64,000 nucleotides of DNA, from NCBI GenBank assembly GCA_017542245.1, contig JAFXXN010000160.1:62001-126000 (forward strand), written 5' to 3'. The position numbers were made by a program, and so were the translations under genes. The stretch comes from Lachnospiraceae bacterium. GTDB taxonomy: Bacteria; Bacillota; Clostridia; Lachnospirales; Lachnospiraceae. The notes below the pieces were generated by a model. That model made no database searches. It saw only the letters and a list, made by a program, of their open reading frames with translations, and had not been told where the DNA came from. Of the stretch, positions 8,408 to 15,973 are shown one piece after another (position 1 is the first letter of the stretch; the number at the start of each line of letters is the position of its first letter).

Positions 8408-8782
8408 ATGCATTATGATATTGATTCAAAAACTTATATGCTTATAGAATTTCAAAACAATCCATCTTTTGCCATATCCATGCTGGCAGAGTATGTAGGA
8501 ATGTTCCTGGCATATAAAAAGAAAAAATCGCTTGATGAAGCAGCTGTTAGTCTAAAAGTTTCAAGAGGTACGCTTATAAAAGTCCGAAGGAAGAATCCTA
8601 ACCTGAGGACTTCAACCATATCCACGATTATTGATGCCCTTATCGATAGCAAATGTCCGGAACCGCTCTGTCTGAAAAACATTCCATGTGAACCGGTTTC
8701 ATATTGTAAAAGCTGTCCTTTGGCAAACAGTATCATAAGCCTTTCAGGTCTTGCGGAAAAAATGGTCAGCCAAAGCAGCTGA
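8408..8782 (+). CDS. small HTH-like protein with Cys-rich tail, function unknown
   Basis: 124 residues; AAGGAAGG at 8391-8398 supports the ATG at 8408. Residues about 41-62 (DEAAVSLKVSRGTLIKVRRK) look like a helix-turn-helix. The C-terminal third has five Cys (83, 88, 94, 100, 103) spaced as a possible metal site. I do not recognise the family. A metal- or redox-sensing regulator would fit, but this is a guess from composition alone. Confidence 0.6.
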   Translation: MHYDIDSKTYMLIEFQNNPSFAISMLAEYVGMFLAYKKKKSLDEAAVSLKVSRGTLIKVRRKNPNLRTSTISTIIDALIDSKCPEPLCLKNIPCEPVSYCKSCPLANSIISLSGLAEKMVSQSS

Positions 8783-8890
8783 TTTACCGGTATTAATTTT
8801 GTTATTGACACCACTTGAGGAAACTGTTATTCTTTAATCAAATAATTTCATGATTAAGAAAGGATACGCTGATAGCGGCAGGATACAAGA

Positions 8891-9733
8891 GTGGCAAAAA
8901 GAATAGTATATATATTTATCCTTACATTGCTGTCCGGTATACTGGTATTCAGTATAATTATGATGGTAAAGCTATATAAAGAATCTGAATCTGAGTCCGA
9001 ATCTAAATCTGAACCTGATAAGGAAGTCATGAAACCTGTAAATGAGCCTTCCGGGGAATCAACACCGACACCAACGCCTAAGCCTAAACTGAATTTCGTA
9101 ACTCCGACTCCGACTGAGATCCCTACTCCGACTCCCAAGAAGGATTATACCGAGGAGTTTTATATGACAAGGATCACTGCAGATATTTTAGAACGTATAA
9201 GCGGAAAATCTTATCCGGAGGGAGCTACGATTGACTTGGATGATCTAAGATGGTGCCATGTGGTTCACTATGGTTTTGACGGAGAGATTCATGAAGGTGA
9301 GCTTATAGTCAACAAAGATATTGCTCATGATATACTTGAGATTTTCCGTGAACTTTTTGACGTTAAATATCAGATAGAAAAGATCCGGCTTATCGACGAG
9401 TATGACGCAGTTGATGAAGCTTCCATGGAAGATAATAATACTTCTGCTTTCTGTTATCGTACGATAGCCGAAAGTTCATCTCTTTCAAATCATGCATTGG
9501 GGTTGGCAATAGATATTAATCCTCTGTATAACCCTTATGTATATACAAGAAAAGACGGTTCTCTGTTCCTCCAGCCGGAGAATGCGGGCGATTATGCGGA
9601 CAGGGATAAAGAAGATTCTCGTTATATAAAGAAAGACGATGTATGCTATAACATCTTTATCTCCCATGGTTTCACCTGGGGCGGTGACTGGAAGAGCAAG
9701 AAGGATTACCAGCACTTTGAAAAAGAAAAATAA
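8891..9733 (+). CDS. membrane-anchored M15 family D-Ala-D-Ala peptidase
   Basis: 280 residues from a GTG start (AGGA 8 nt upstream). An N-terminal membrane helix (5-27) is followed by a Glu/Ser and Pro/Thr-rich linker (30-84) and then a peptidase M15-like domain. Zinc ligands are H201 and D208 in SNHALGLAID and H275 in YQHFE. The family cleaves peptide cross-links or terminal D-Ala in peptidoglycan (VanY/CwlK-like). The linker suggests that the enzyme reaches into the wall from the membrane outer face. The gene is followed by an R1 hairpin. Either carboxypeptidase or endopeptidase activity is possible. Confidence 0.85.
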   Translation: MAKRIVYIFILTLLSGILVFSIIMMVKLYKESESESESKSEPDKEVMKPVNEPSGESTPTPTPKPKLNFVTPTPTEIPTPTPKKDYTEEFYMTRITADILERISGKSYPEGATIDLDDLRWCHVVHYGFDGEIHEGELIVNKDIAHDILEIFRELFDVKYQIEKIRLIDEYDAVDEASMEDNNTSAFCYRTIAESSSLSNHALGLAIDINPLYNPYVYTRKDGSLFLQPENAGDYADRDKEDSRYIKKDDVCYNIFISHGFTWGGDWKSKKDYQHFEKEK

Positions 9734-9768
9734 TCTTTCCACAGAAACGTAAATTTTTTATTTTGATC

Positions 9769-9839
9769 GGAAACGGGATCATATGTTCCCTCTTGACATG
9801 CCCCAAAGTCATGCAGAGGGAACATATGATCCCGTTTCC
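9769..9839 (-). repeat. R1 hairpin element, copy 3 (25-bp perfect stem)
   Basis: Arms 9769-9793 and 9815-9839 are perfectly complementary over 25 bp. Read on the minus strand the cap is TGAC-TTTGGGGCAT-GTCA, the same subtype as copy 1. It is preceded on that strand by ACCGAGGAAACG and a partial R2 hairpin. It lies between convergent genes. Confidence 0.92.
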
Positions 9840-9843
9840 TCGG

Positions 9844-9875
9844 TAACAAAATGATGCTCCAAATCTTATTTTGTT
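9844..9875 (-). repeat. partial R2 element (first hairpin only)
   Basis: Read on the minus strand this is AACAAAAT, a loop region with GGAGC, then ATCATTTTGTT, followed by ACCGAGGAAACG. This matches the 5' half of the R2 elements at 19834, 52913 and 60302. It is directly joined to R1 copy 3, so the two families share a junction. Confidence 0.7.
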
Positions 9876-9906
9876 ATAATACACTAGCAAGAAAGTGTTC
9901 CATTAT

Positions 9907-9943
9907 TTAAACTTGTTTGTTCAAGTTGTACAAACAAGTTTAA
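9907..9943. repeat. palindrome P, copy 2
   Basis: 37 bp with 14-bp perfect arms (TTAAACTTGTTTGT and its complement). It overlaps the TAA stop codon (9940-9942) of the minus-strand gene beside it. Central nonamer is TCAAGTTGT, as in copy 3. Confidence 0.9.
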
Positions 9944-10419
9944 TAATGCTCTTTTTTCCTTATTATTTCTTTTAATCTATAATTATTATCAAAAACGGAT
10001 TCTGTAAGTCTGTTTAGCTCCAACAAGTTTCTAACGCACCATTCCGGATCCTGCGTATGAAACGAAAAATAAACTTCGTTAAGCTGTTTATAATCAAATA
10101 TTTTAAATAAAAAACGGGTAGATTTTTCTCTTGTGTAGGAAATGTATCTATACATATACCCAATCCAAAACAATGCATTTTTGGAATATTTTAATTTCCC
10201 GTAATCTGAATCACCGAATTGTTCTACAATGCTTTTTATTCCCTCATTTGTGTCCAAAGACAATGCAGACGGATTATTGGTATCCAGTTTTACCAATAAG
10301 TTCGAATGTAAAAATCGTCTTAAAAAAATTCCTGAAGAACAATTCAGGTCACTTGAATTTTCAAATAATTTTCCTTGATATTCAGCTAATAACAACCCAT
10401 TATGGTCAAATTTTCTCAT
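9940..10419 (-). CDS. putative antitoxin-like partner of the DUF3990 protein
   Basis: 159 residues. Its ATG overlaps the TGA of the preceding gene as ATGA (10416-10419), so translation is coupled. The central KNALFWIGYMYRYISY segment followed by a HTQDPEWCV segment resembles, from memory, small conserved proteins that accompany toxin-like genes in Firmicutes; I cannot name the family with certainty. Low GC and a compact two-gene unit flanked by palindrome P at both ends fit a toxin-antitoxin module. Which gene is toxin is inferred only from the ADP-ribosyltransferase-like partner. Confidence 0.6.
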   Translation of the reverse strand: MRKFDHNGLLLAEYQGKLFENSSDLNCSSGIFLRRFLHSNLLVKLDTNNPSALSLDTNEGIKSIVEQFGDSDYGKLKYSKNALFWIGYMYRYISYTREKSTRFLFKIFDYKQLNEVYFSFHTQDPEWCVRNLLELNRLTESVFDNNYRLKEIIRKKEHY

Positions 10420-11267
10420 TTTAATAATTCCTCAATATACAATCCGTTTTTAAACTCTCGTTTAGCCAGTTTTAATTTAGTATCTATTTCATAGCCTCGA
10501 TCTATCAAACGTTTTTTACAGTCTTCTCTTTCCGGAGAACATAGAAAATATCGTTCAACGGGATGTAGTTTTTTAATTGCCTTTTCGGTATAAAAAATGT
10601 ATTGTAATCCTAAATTAGATGCGGACAATGAATGAAGCGCCACATCGGCATTTATCTCTCCTTCCGTGAACTGCGCCATGATATAAAACATTTTATTATC
10701 AGCTATAGGTGCGATGACAACATCTGCTGCCTTAGTTTCAGTTATTATTTTTGTTATTATATCACTACTGCTATATTTTCCCAATGTCCCTCTAAAAAAA
10801 CAAATTGCAAACATCCAATCTAAATTGCATTCAAATCTCTTTATTACTAAGTCAGCCAATGAATATTTAAAAGAATATACGGAGGATTTGTCTGATTCAC
10901 AGACAAAAGACAGTGCTTGATTATATGTTTCTCCAAGATAAAAACCACTGCCGAAGTCACAATTATTTCTCGAACCTGTAGCAGTAATTTCTGATAATCC
11001 ATCTTTTGAGCCATGAAATAAAATATTATGGTACTTTTCTTTTATCAGTTCTTCCTTTACAGCATTAATTCTATAGCCGTTATTATATAAATAGGAATAA
11101 AATTTATCATAAACACTATCGGTAGTCTTTCCGGTTTTCTTAATTTCTTCCAGCGTCGTTCTTGAAATCTTAGTTTTTTCTGATAATTCTGAAAGGTTTA
11201 TTTTCTCTGCTTCAAGAATAAACTCAATATCTTCTTTTATTTTGTAATCAATTTTAATATTTATCAT
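10416..11267 (-). CDS. DUF3990 (ADP-ribosyltransferase-like) protein with N-terminal HTH
   Basis: 283 residues from ATG 11267, chosen because GAGGTG lies 7 nt upstream; a longer frame would start inside palindrome P. Residues about 1-75 contain a helix-turn-helix-like region (LSELSEKTKISRTTLEEI). From about 83 the sequence follows DUF3990: LFHGSKDG, then DFGSGFYLG with the arrangement of ADP-ribosyltransferase folds, a DVVIAPIADNKM segment and a final Tyr/Lys-rich helix. DUF3990 proteins often sit in toxin-antitoxin-like pairs. The HTH head and the palindrome over its promoter suggest self-repression. Enzymatic activity is not demonstrable from sequence. Confidence 0.75.
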   Translation of the reverse strand: MINIKIDYKIKEDIEFILEAEKINLSELSEKTKISRTTLEEIKKTGKTTDSVYDKFYSYLYNNGYRINAVKEELIKEKYHNILFHGSKDGLSEITATGSRNNCDFGSGFYLGETYNQALSFVCESDKSSVYSFKYSLADLVIKRFECNLDWMFAICFFRGTLGKYSSSDIITKIITETKAADVVIAPIADNKMFYIMAQFTEGEINADVALHSLSASNLGLQYIFYTEKAIKKLHPVERYFLCSPEREDCKKRLIDRGYEIDTKLKLAKREFKNGLYIEELLK

Positions 11268-11289
11268 GCATTTCACCTCGCTAAGCATA

Positions 11290-11318
11290 AGTATAACACA
11301 AAAAACTTGTTTGTTCAA
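11290..11318 (-). promoter_or_regulatory. promoter of the DUF3990 operon, -35 inside palindrome P
   Basis: On the minus strand TTGAAC (11318-11313) and TATACT (11295-11290) are exactly 17 bp apart. The -35 box is in the centre of palindrome P (11301-11337), so a protein on P would block RNA polymerase. Predicted leader is only about 16 nt. Confidence 0.75.
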
Positions 11319-11337
11319 GTTGTACAAACAAGTTTTT
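11301..11337. repeat. palindrome P, copy 3 (probable operator)
   Basis: 37 bp with 14-bp perfect arms (AAAAACTTGTTTGT and its complement) around TCAAGTTGT. It overlaps the -35 of the DUF3990 operon. The identical core is repeated at the far end of the same operon (9907-9943). Confidence 0.9.
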
Positions 11338-11482
11338 ATGGCTTAGATATACAATATGAGTTTGATTTATTAAATGTTGTCTCTAAAAAATGCATCTTAA
11401 CTTCTTGTTTTAATCGGAAACACATGATCCCTTTTCCTTTTGCATTAAGCAAGAGTTATACCTGCAAATTTCGAGGGTTGCC

Positions 11483-11511
11483 TTGTACTTGCTTATAGAG
11501 TATTATATAAT
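11483..11511 (+). promoter_or_regulatory. sigma-70 promoter of the Fn3/WG gene
   Basis: TTGTAC (11483-11488), 17 bp, TATAAT (11506-11511), about 32 bp before the ATG at 11544. Confidence 0.6.
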
Positions 11512-11543
11512 GTGTTCAGAGAAATTTTTATAGGGTTTACAGA

Positions 11544-13235
11544 ATGAAGAAGTGTTTGAAAATGTTGGCAGTATTTCTTGTTGCAGTACTGTTAGTCCAG
11601 AATCTGGGTTTCGTAGAAATATCTGCGGCAACAAAGAAGCTTGCGGCACCTAAAGTGACTGCAAAGGTATCTCAAAAAAACAAATCAGTTAAGATCTCAA
11701 TCAGTAAGACAAAAGGGGCTTCTTGGTATGTGATAGAAATGAAGTCTGATAAAGACTCAAAGTTCACAAAGATAAAGAAGTTGAACAAGGATGGCACTGC
11801 AAAGAGAACATATACTAAGAAGAAACTTGCAGAAGGAACATATTCTTTCAGGGTACGTGCATATACAAAAGACGGAAGCAAAACCATAAAGAGCAGCTAT
11901 AGCAAAGTAGTAACTGTAACTGTCGGAACAAAACCGTCTTCTGATGTACCTGATTTTTCGAAGATTGATTTGACGGATTACGAGAGCTTAGGAACTCCCT
12001 TTGGAGGAATAATACCGGTATGTAAAGATGAAATGTGGGGTGCGATTGACTACTCCGGAAAGGAAGTAGTGCCTTGTGAATACTTATATTTTCAGTCGGC
12101 AAATAATGCAGGATACTTCATTTTATATGATGGGGATTGGGAAAGCCATTTGTTTAACAACAAAGGGAAAGAGATAGCAACCTGCGGAGGTGATTTCAAG
12201 CAAATGGTTGCTTCGACAGACGGTTATGTCATTGCTTCTGATGCTTCAGGCATGGATGGATATCAGACAAGATATGAGTATTATGATTATAATGGGAAAC
12301 TTCTTAATACTATTGAATCGGGATATGGAATGGAGATAGGTATAGGAGATTTATATGATAATCCCAAAGGTTTTTATGACGGAAAATCCATCGTTACCGG
12401 TAATATAAAGGATTATGTATATAAAAAGGAAGAAGATGGTACCGTTTCATGCATCCGTCCTTTTGACTTCGGACTTGTAGACGGCAAAGGAAAGGTTACA
12501 TGGATAGACGGAGACGGAATAGATGAAGAAGCAGATGGTTATTTGTCATATGATGAAATCAAGGATGAATTATCAAGCTTAAAAATCGGAATTGATGCAT
12601 ATGAGGAAGTTGCTCTTAATGCACCGGTCGAAGGTTATTTCTTAAGCAGCAGCTTTAATCCTGAAATACCGGGTTATTACTTAAGAGATGCTAAAGGTAA
12701 CATAATCTGTTCAATATTCCCTCAAAAAATGTCAATAGACGGTGATAAGCTCGTATATGATATTTCAGAAACCGATGGTGAAGGAAGAAAAATTAAAACA
12801 TATGTAGGAACTGAGAAGTATTACAAAGCTGAACTCCAAAAGTTTTACTATGACGGTTCTTATTTCTATAATTACGGAAGCAAGATAGTTATCTCTGTGG
12901 ATGATAAGTATGCATTGATAGATCTTTCGGCAGAAAAACTTGAGTATAAGATCTTTGAGGATATTGAATTAAGCCCCAATAAGCTCTGGCTTATAGAACA
13001 AGATGGTTTAATAGGGTATTGTGATCACGATGGAAATATAGTTAAACTATTTAACGGGGCCACAGAATTTACAAATGGGTATGCTTTTGTGATTGATCAA
13101 GGTGAATTAGTATTTCTGGTAAATGAAAACCTGGAGATAGTTAAGGACATGGGATTTGGTGAAAGTGTATATTCAGGAGGCGGATTGTTTGCGGTTAAAA
13201 ACGGGGATCTGACATTCGGATATGCATTTAAGTAG
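11544..13235 (+). CDS. secreted protein with Fn3-like domain and WG repeats
   Basis: 563 residues. A signal peptide (about 1-29, MKKCLKM start, AAA-type end near ISAA) precedes a fibronectin III-like domain (about 35-128) rich in Lys, then a region with WG repeats, clearest at EMWGAIDYSGKEVVPCEY and again near EQDGLIGYCDHDG. WG repeats form a beta-propeller-like or solenoid surface and are common in Lachnospiraceae exported proteins, usually of unknown role. No sorting signal is visible at the C-terminus. Extracellular binding is likely; target unknown. Confidence 0.75.
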   Translation: MKKCLKMLAVFLVAVLLVQNLGFVEISAATKKLAAPKVTAKVSQKNKSVKISISKTKGASWYVIEMKSDKDSKFTKIKKLNKDGTAKRTYTKKKLAEGTYSFRVRAYTKDGSKTIKSSYSKVVTVTVGTKPSSDVPDFSKIDLTDYESLGTPFGGIIPVCKDEMWGAIDYSGKEVVPCEYLYFQSANNAGYFILYDGDWESHLFNNKGKEIATCGGDFKQMVASTDGYVIASDASGMDGYQTRYEYYDYNGKLLNTIESGYGMEIGIGDLYDNPKGFYDGKSIVTGNIKDYVYKKEEDGTVSCIRPFDFGLVDGKGKVTWIDGDGIDEEADGYLSYDEIKDELSSLKIGIDAYEEVALNAPVEGYFLSSSFNPEIPGYYLRDAKGNIICSIFPQKMSIDGDKLVYDISETDGEGRKIKTYVGTEKYYKAELQKFYYDGSYFYNYGSKIVISVDDKYALIDLSAEKLEYKIFEDIELSPNKLWLIEQDGLIGYCDHDGNIVKLFNGATEFTNGYAFVIDQGELVFLVNENLEIVKDMGFGESVYSGGGLFAVKNGDLTFGYAFK

Positions 13236-13331
13236 ATGAGGTATATTTTATCTTTATGTGATAGAAAAGAAGAGATAAAGACAAGATATATATTTACATT
13301 CCGTATAAATCATACTGAATAAGTGACAAAT

Positions 13332-13402
13332 CGGACGGGGATCATATGTTTCCTCTTTATGGCTTTAGTGCCTGTTAAGAGGGAACATATGATCCCCGTC
13401 CG
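13332..13402. repeat. R1 hairpin element, copy 4 (CGGACGG subtype)
   Basis: Arms 13332-13356 and 13378-13402 pair over 25 bp with a single G-U-type exception. The outer arm is CGGACGGGG / CCCCGTCCG where copies 1-3 have GGAAACGGG / CCCGTTTCC, a block of compensatory changes. The cap is TGGC-TTTAGTGCCT-GTTA. Lies between convergent genes. Confidence 0.9.
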
Positions 13403-13477
13403 TTATACTGTCATTACTCATTTGATCCGGTTTATTCTATGATGAAATTTTGAATGAAACGTTATTTGTCATATTTG

Positions 13478-13963
13478 TTAAAACATGCTGCAGTATAATG
13501 TTGTTCCGCTGCGCTGGATTTTCCAAAGGTCAGCGAGGAAGAGATTCATGAAGATTCTTATATTGATCATATCTTTTTGGGTCTGTATGGTATATCCTTC
13601 GGGGTTTAATCCGGGGTAAAACATCTTGAATGTGTTGTTGAGAGTTTTCTTATCTGAGTAATCTTTATATGTATATTCAAAATTCTTGGGATTCATGTTG
13701 AAAGAAGTGATTATTCTTTCGCGAGTTACGTCAAAACCGTCTAATGAAGCCAGCATGCCACAGATTGATGCAATAGTTGCTTCATCAATCGTTCTATCGA
13801 CTACTATGAGTTCGTAGCGATCTTTGCCAATATTCCTTACTGTGGTTTTGTAACCGGTAGCTTCTTCGTAAGCGTATATATTTGTCTGTGCTGCGAAAGA
13901 TACAGCTATTATTACCATCATGATTGTTGCGATAATTTTTGTTGCGAATGATTTTTCAAGCAT
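13478..13963 (-). CDS. small exported protein, function unknown
   Basis: 161 residues with a hydrophobic N-terminal signal segment (about 9-32, ending near IYAYEE). The rest has mixed alpha/beta character with no motif I recognise. GGAGGA lies just before the ATG. It is a single-gene unit with its own promoter, flanked by R1 copies at 13332 and 14147. Probably secreted or wall-associated. No family assignment is possible by eye. Confidence 0.6.
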   Translation of the reverse strand: MLEKSFATKIIATIMMVIIAVSFAAQTNIYAYEEATGYKTTVRNIGKDRYELIVVDRTIDEATIASICGMLASLDGFDVTRERIITSFNMNPKNFEYTYKDYSDKKTLNNTFKMFYPGLNPEGYTIQTQKDMINIRIFMNLFLADLWKIQRSGTTLYCSMF

Positions 13964-13995
13964 TGGTTTGTCCTCCGTTTGTTTGTTGTGACTTT

Positions 13996-14024
13996 ATAAT
14001 ACGCTCGAACCCTTGAAAATTCAA
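13996..14024 (-). promoter_or_regulatory. promoter of the small exported protein gene
   Basis: On the minus strand TTGAAT (14024-14019), 17 bp, TATTAT (14001-13996), about 33 bp before the ATG at 13963. Confidence 0.55.
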
Positions 14025-14146
14025 TATTCAGATATGTTCCGGAATGTTGTATAAGCTACAGATACTGGCGGAGGTGTAGTTTATTTTACATGAGGGCTGA
14101 AAATTGTAGTTAAAATAGAGAAGAAATTGAGATTATGTGATGAAAT

Positions 14147-14215
14147 GGACCGGGATTATATGTTTCCTCTGCATGGCTTTGGAGCCTGCCAAGAGGAAAC
14201 ATATAATCCCCGTCC
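14147..14215. repeat. R1 hairpin element, copy 5
   Basis: Arms 14147-14170 and 14192-14215 pair over 24 bp with one C/C mismatch. The inner stem reads ATTATATG with CATATAAT, again a paired change against other copies. Cap is TGGC-TTTGGAGCCT-GCCA with a perfect apical stem. Lies between divergent genes. Confidence 0.9.
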
Positions 14216-14220
14216 GTCCA

Positions 14221-14378
14221 GAAACTGTTCCAAACAGGTAAAAAGGTGTTGGAAAAAACTGCTCAAAACGGGTGAAAGGGTGTTGGAAAAAACTGCTCCA
14301 AATGGGTGAAAAGGTGTTGGAAAAAACTGCTCCAAATGAGAAAAAAGTGTTGAAAAACCTGGCTTAAACGAGAAAAAG
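14221..14378. repeat. tandem repeat array, about 34-bp unit
   Basis: Units begin with GTGTTGGAAAAAACTGCTC at 14246, 14280 and 14314, with a diverged unit at 14347 and a partial one at 14221-14245. The first units are 34 bp and nearly identical; the last two are shorter and more diverged. There are no variable spacers, so it is not CRISPR. It directly abuts R1 copy 5. Role unknown. Confidence 0.85.
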
Positions 14379-14398
14379 TATTGGAGCATTCTAAGACT

Positions 14399-14482
14399 AC
14401 TTTAAGATTTTACCAAAACAATAAAAATCTTAAAATACTACTTTAAGTTTTTGTTGACTTTGCAAAAATCTTAAAGTATAAT
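14399..14482 (+). promoter_or_regulatory. strong promoter with four alternating operator-like sites
   Basis: TTGACT (14454-14459), 17 bp, TATAAT (14477-14482). The motif ACTTTAAGATTTT occurs at 14399-14411 and, as ACTTTAAGTTTTT, at 14440-14452; its complement AAAAATCTTAAA occurs at 14423-14434 and 14464-14475. Thus two inverted pairs, about 41 bp apart, the last site lying between -35 and -10. This pattern suggests cooperative repression. Confidence 0.7.
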
Positions 14483-14526
14483 ATTGGCATGATACTATGA
14501 ATACAGTTGATTGGGGAGACGATTTT

Positions 14527-15708
14527 ATGGTTAAAAGGGAGCATTACATATCACGGATAAGAAGCTTTTATGAGAGTGACCTGATAAAAGTTATTACAGG
14601 CATACGCAGATGCGGAAAAACTGTGGTTTTAAAGCAGGTTAAAGACGAAATTGAAGCGAATGGAAAGAAATGTCTAATGTTGGATTTTGATATACATTCG
14701 ACAAGAAAAGAAATACCTGATGCAGAAGCCCTCATATCATATGTGAATGATTATATAAGTGAAGAAAAACTATATTTATTTCTTGATGAAGTGCAGAATG
14801 TTATTGGCTGGAATGAGGCTTGCAGGACATTGAGGTTATTAAACTGTTCGGTATTTATTACAGGAAGCAACTCGAAATTGCTCTCTAAAGAGTTCACAAA
14901 AGAATTATCCGGAAGATATATTTCATTCAGAGTGAGGCCGTTTGTATATCGTGAGGCCAAACAGTATATGGATGAACTAAAAAGAAGCTTCGATATTAAC
15001 GACTATCTTGTCTGGGGAGGATTCCCTGCAATGCTTGAACAATCGGATATTGATTCGAAAAAAAGGTATCTGAATGATCTTAACGATACCATAGTCTATA
15101 ATGATCTGGAAAATAGATACAAGATACGGAAGAATGACATCTTTGAGAAATTGGTAGATTATGTCTTGGTCTCAAATGCCAGGGTTTTTAGTGCAAAATC
15201 TATTTCAGATTATATGAAAGGGCAGAATGTTAGTATATCGGTTCCGACTGTGATAAAATATCTTGAATATTTGAAAGAAGCATATGTTATAATGGATATC
15301 AAGCTTTATTCTTCGAAAGCTAAGGCACCCCTAAATTATTATTATAAAATATATGATGAAGATGTGTCTTTTAACAGCATTAGGAAAATGGGAAACCGTT
15401 ATGACCTTACACATAATTTGGAAAATATTGTTTTGAATGAGCTTTTGTTTATGGGATATGAAGTTTCCGTATATGCTAATAAAGGTAGGGAAATTGACTT
15501 CCGGGCAGAAAAAGACGGTAAAGTTTATTTGGTACAGGTGGCATACAGCGTAGTGGAAGATAAGGCATATGAAAGAGAATTTTCAGCGTTTTCCGGTATA
15601 GATAATAGTGTGAAAAAGATACTGATAACTGCTGACGATATAGATTTTTCAACCAGTACGGTATACCATTATAAATTAAAGGATTTCCTATTTATGAATG
15701 AATTATAA
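14527..15708 (+). CDS. AAA ATPase of the DUF4143 family
   Basis: 393 residues from ATG 14527, preferred because GGGGAG at 14513-14518 is 8 nt upstream; a longer frame from 14497 lacks a ribosome site. Walker A is GIRRCGKT (25-32); Walker B is YLFLDEVQNV (near 83-92). A conserved ITGSNSK sensor segment follows, then a DUF4143-type C-terminal domain with a winged-helix part and a nuclease-like REIDFRAEKDGKVYLVQV segment near 325-342. This family is common and variable in gut Firmicutes and Bacteroidetes; proposed links are to mobile-element defence, but no function is established. The strongly operated promoter upstream suggests tight control. Confidence 0.85.
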   Translation: MVKREHYISRIRSFYESDLIKVITGIRRCGKTVVLKQVKDEIEANGKKCLMLDFDIHSTRKEIPDAEALISYVNDYISEEKLYLFLDEVQNVIGWNEACRTLRLLNCSVFITGSNSKLLSKEFTKELSGRYISFRVRPFVYREAKQYMDELKRSFDINDYLVWGGFPAMLEQSDIDSKKRYLNDLNDTIVYNDLENRYKIRKNDIFEKLVDYVLVSNARVFSAKSISDYMKGQNVSISVPTVIKYLEYLKEAYVIMDIKLYSSKAKAPLNYYYKIYDEDVSFNSIRKMGNRYDLTHNLENIVLNELLFMGYEVSVYANKGREIDFRAEKDGKVYLVQVAYSVVEDKAYEREFSAFSGIDNSVKKILITADDIDFSTSTVYHYKLKDFLFMNEL

Positions 15709-15805
15709 GGTGGATGTCCCCTACTCACTGCCATTTGTTGTAACAAAATACTACATAGAAAAATAAAGGAGACAGATACTTTTTTACTAATTAGTATTGC
15801 GTAAG

Positions 15806-15878
15806 ACGGACGGGAATCAAATGTTTCCTCTGCACGGCTTTGGGGCCTGCCAAGAGGAAACATTTGATTCCCGTCCGT
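15806..15878. repeat. R1 hairpin element, copy 6 (26-bp perfect stem)
   Basis: Arms 15806-15831 and 15853-15878 pair perfectly over 26 bp. Inner stem AATCAAATG with CATTTGATT differs on both sides from other copies. Cap is CGGC-TTTGGGGCCT-GCCA. Copy 7 follows within 5 bp. Confidence 0.92.
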
Positions 15879-15880
15879 AC

Positions 15881-15944
15881 CCTCAGGCTCTTCCTTTTTA
15901 CGGTTTTGAGACCTGCCAAGAGGAAACATTTGATTTTCGTCCGT
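15881..15944. repeat. R1 hairpin element, copy 7 (left arm lost)
   Basis: The cap (GGTTTTGAGACCTGCCA) and right arm (15919-15944) are conserved, but the left side is reduced to CTCTTCCT and unrelated sequence. It is next to copy 6, as if one copy had been duplicated and decayed. Confidence 0.75.
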
Positions 15945-15973
15945 TCCATATCCCTCTGATTGAAAAAAACCAC

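Noticed and set aside
11414..11450. Further R1 copy (CGGAAACACATGATCCC)
   Set aside because: Only a short resemblance to the left arm; no matching right arm, so at most a remnant.
14127..14309. 60-codon frame across R1 copy 5 and the tandem array
   Set aside because: Translated repeat sequence; similar frames occur over other R1 copies (15797-16057) and have no ribosome site of their own.
14221..14378. CRISPR array
   Set aside because: Units follow each other without unique spacers and decay in one direction; no cas gene nearby.
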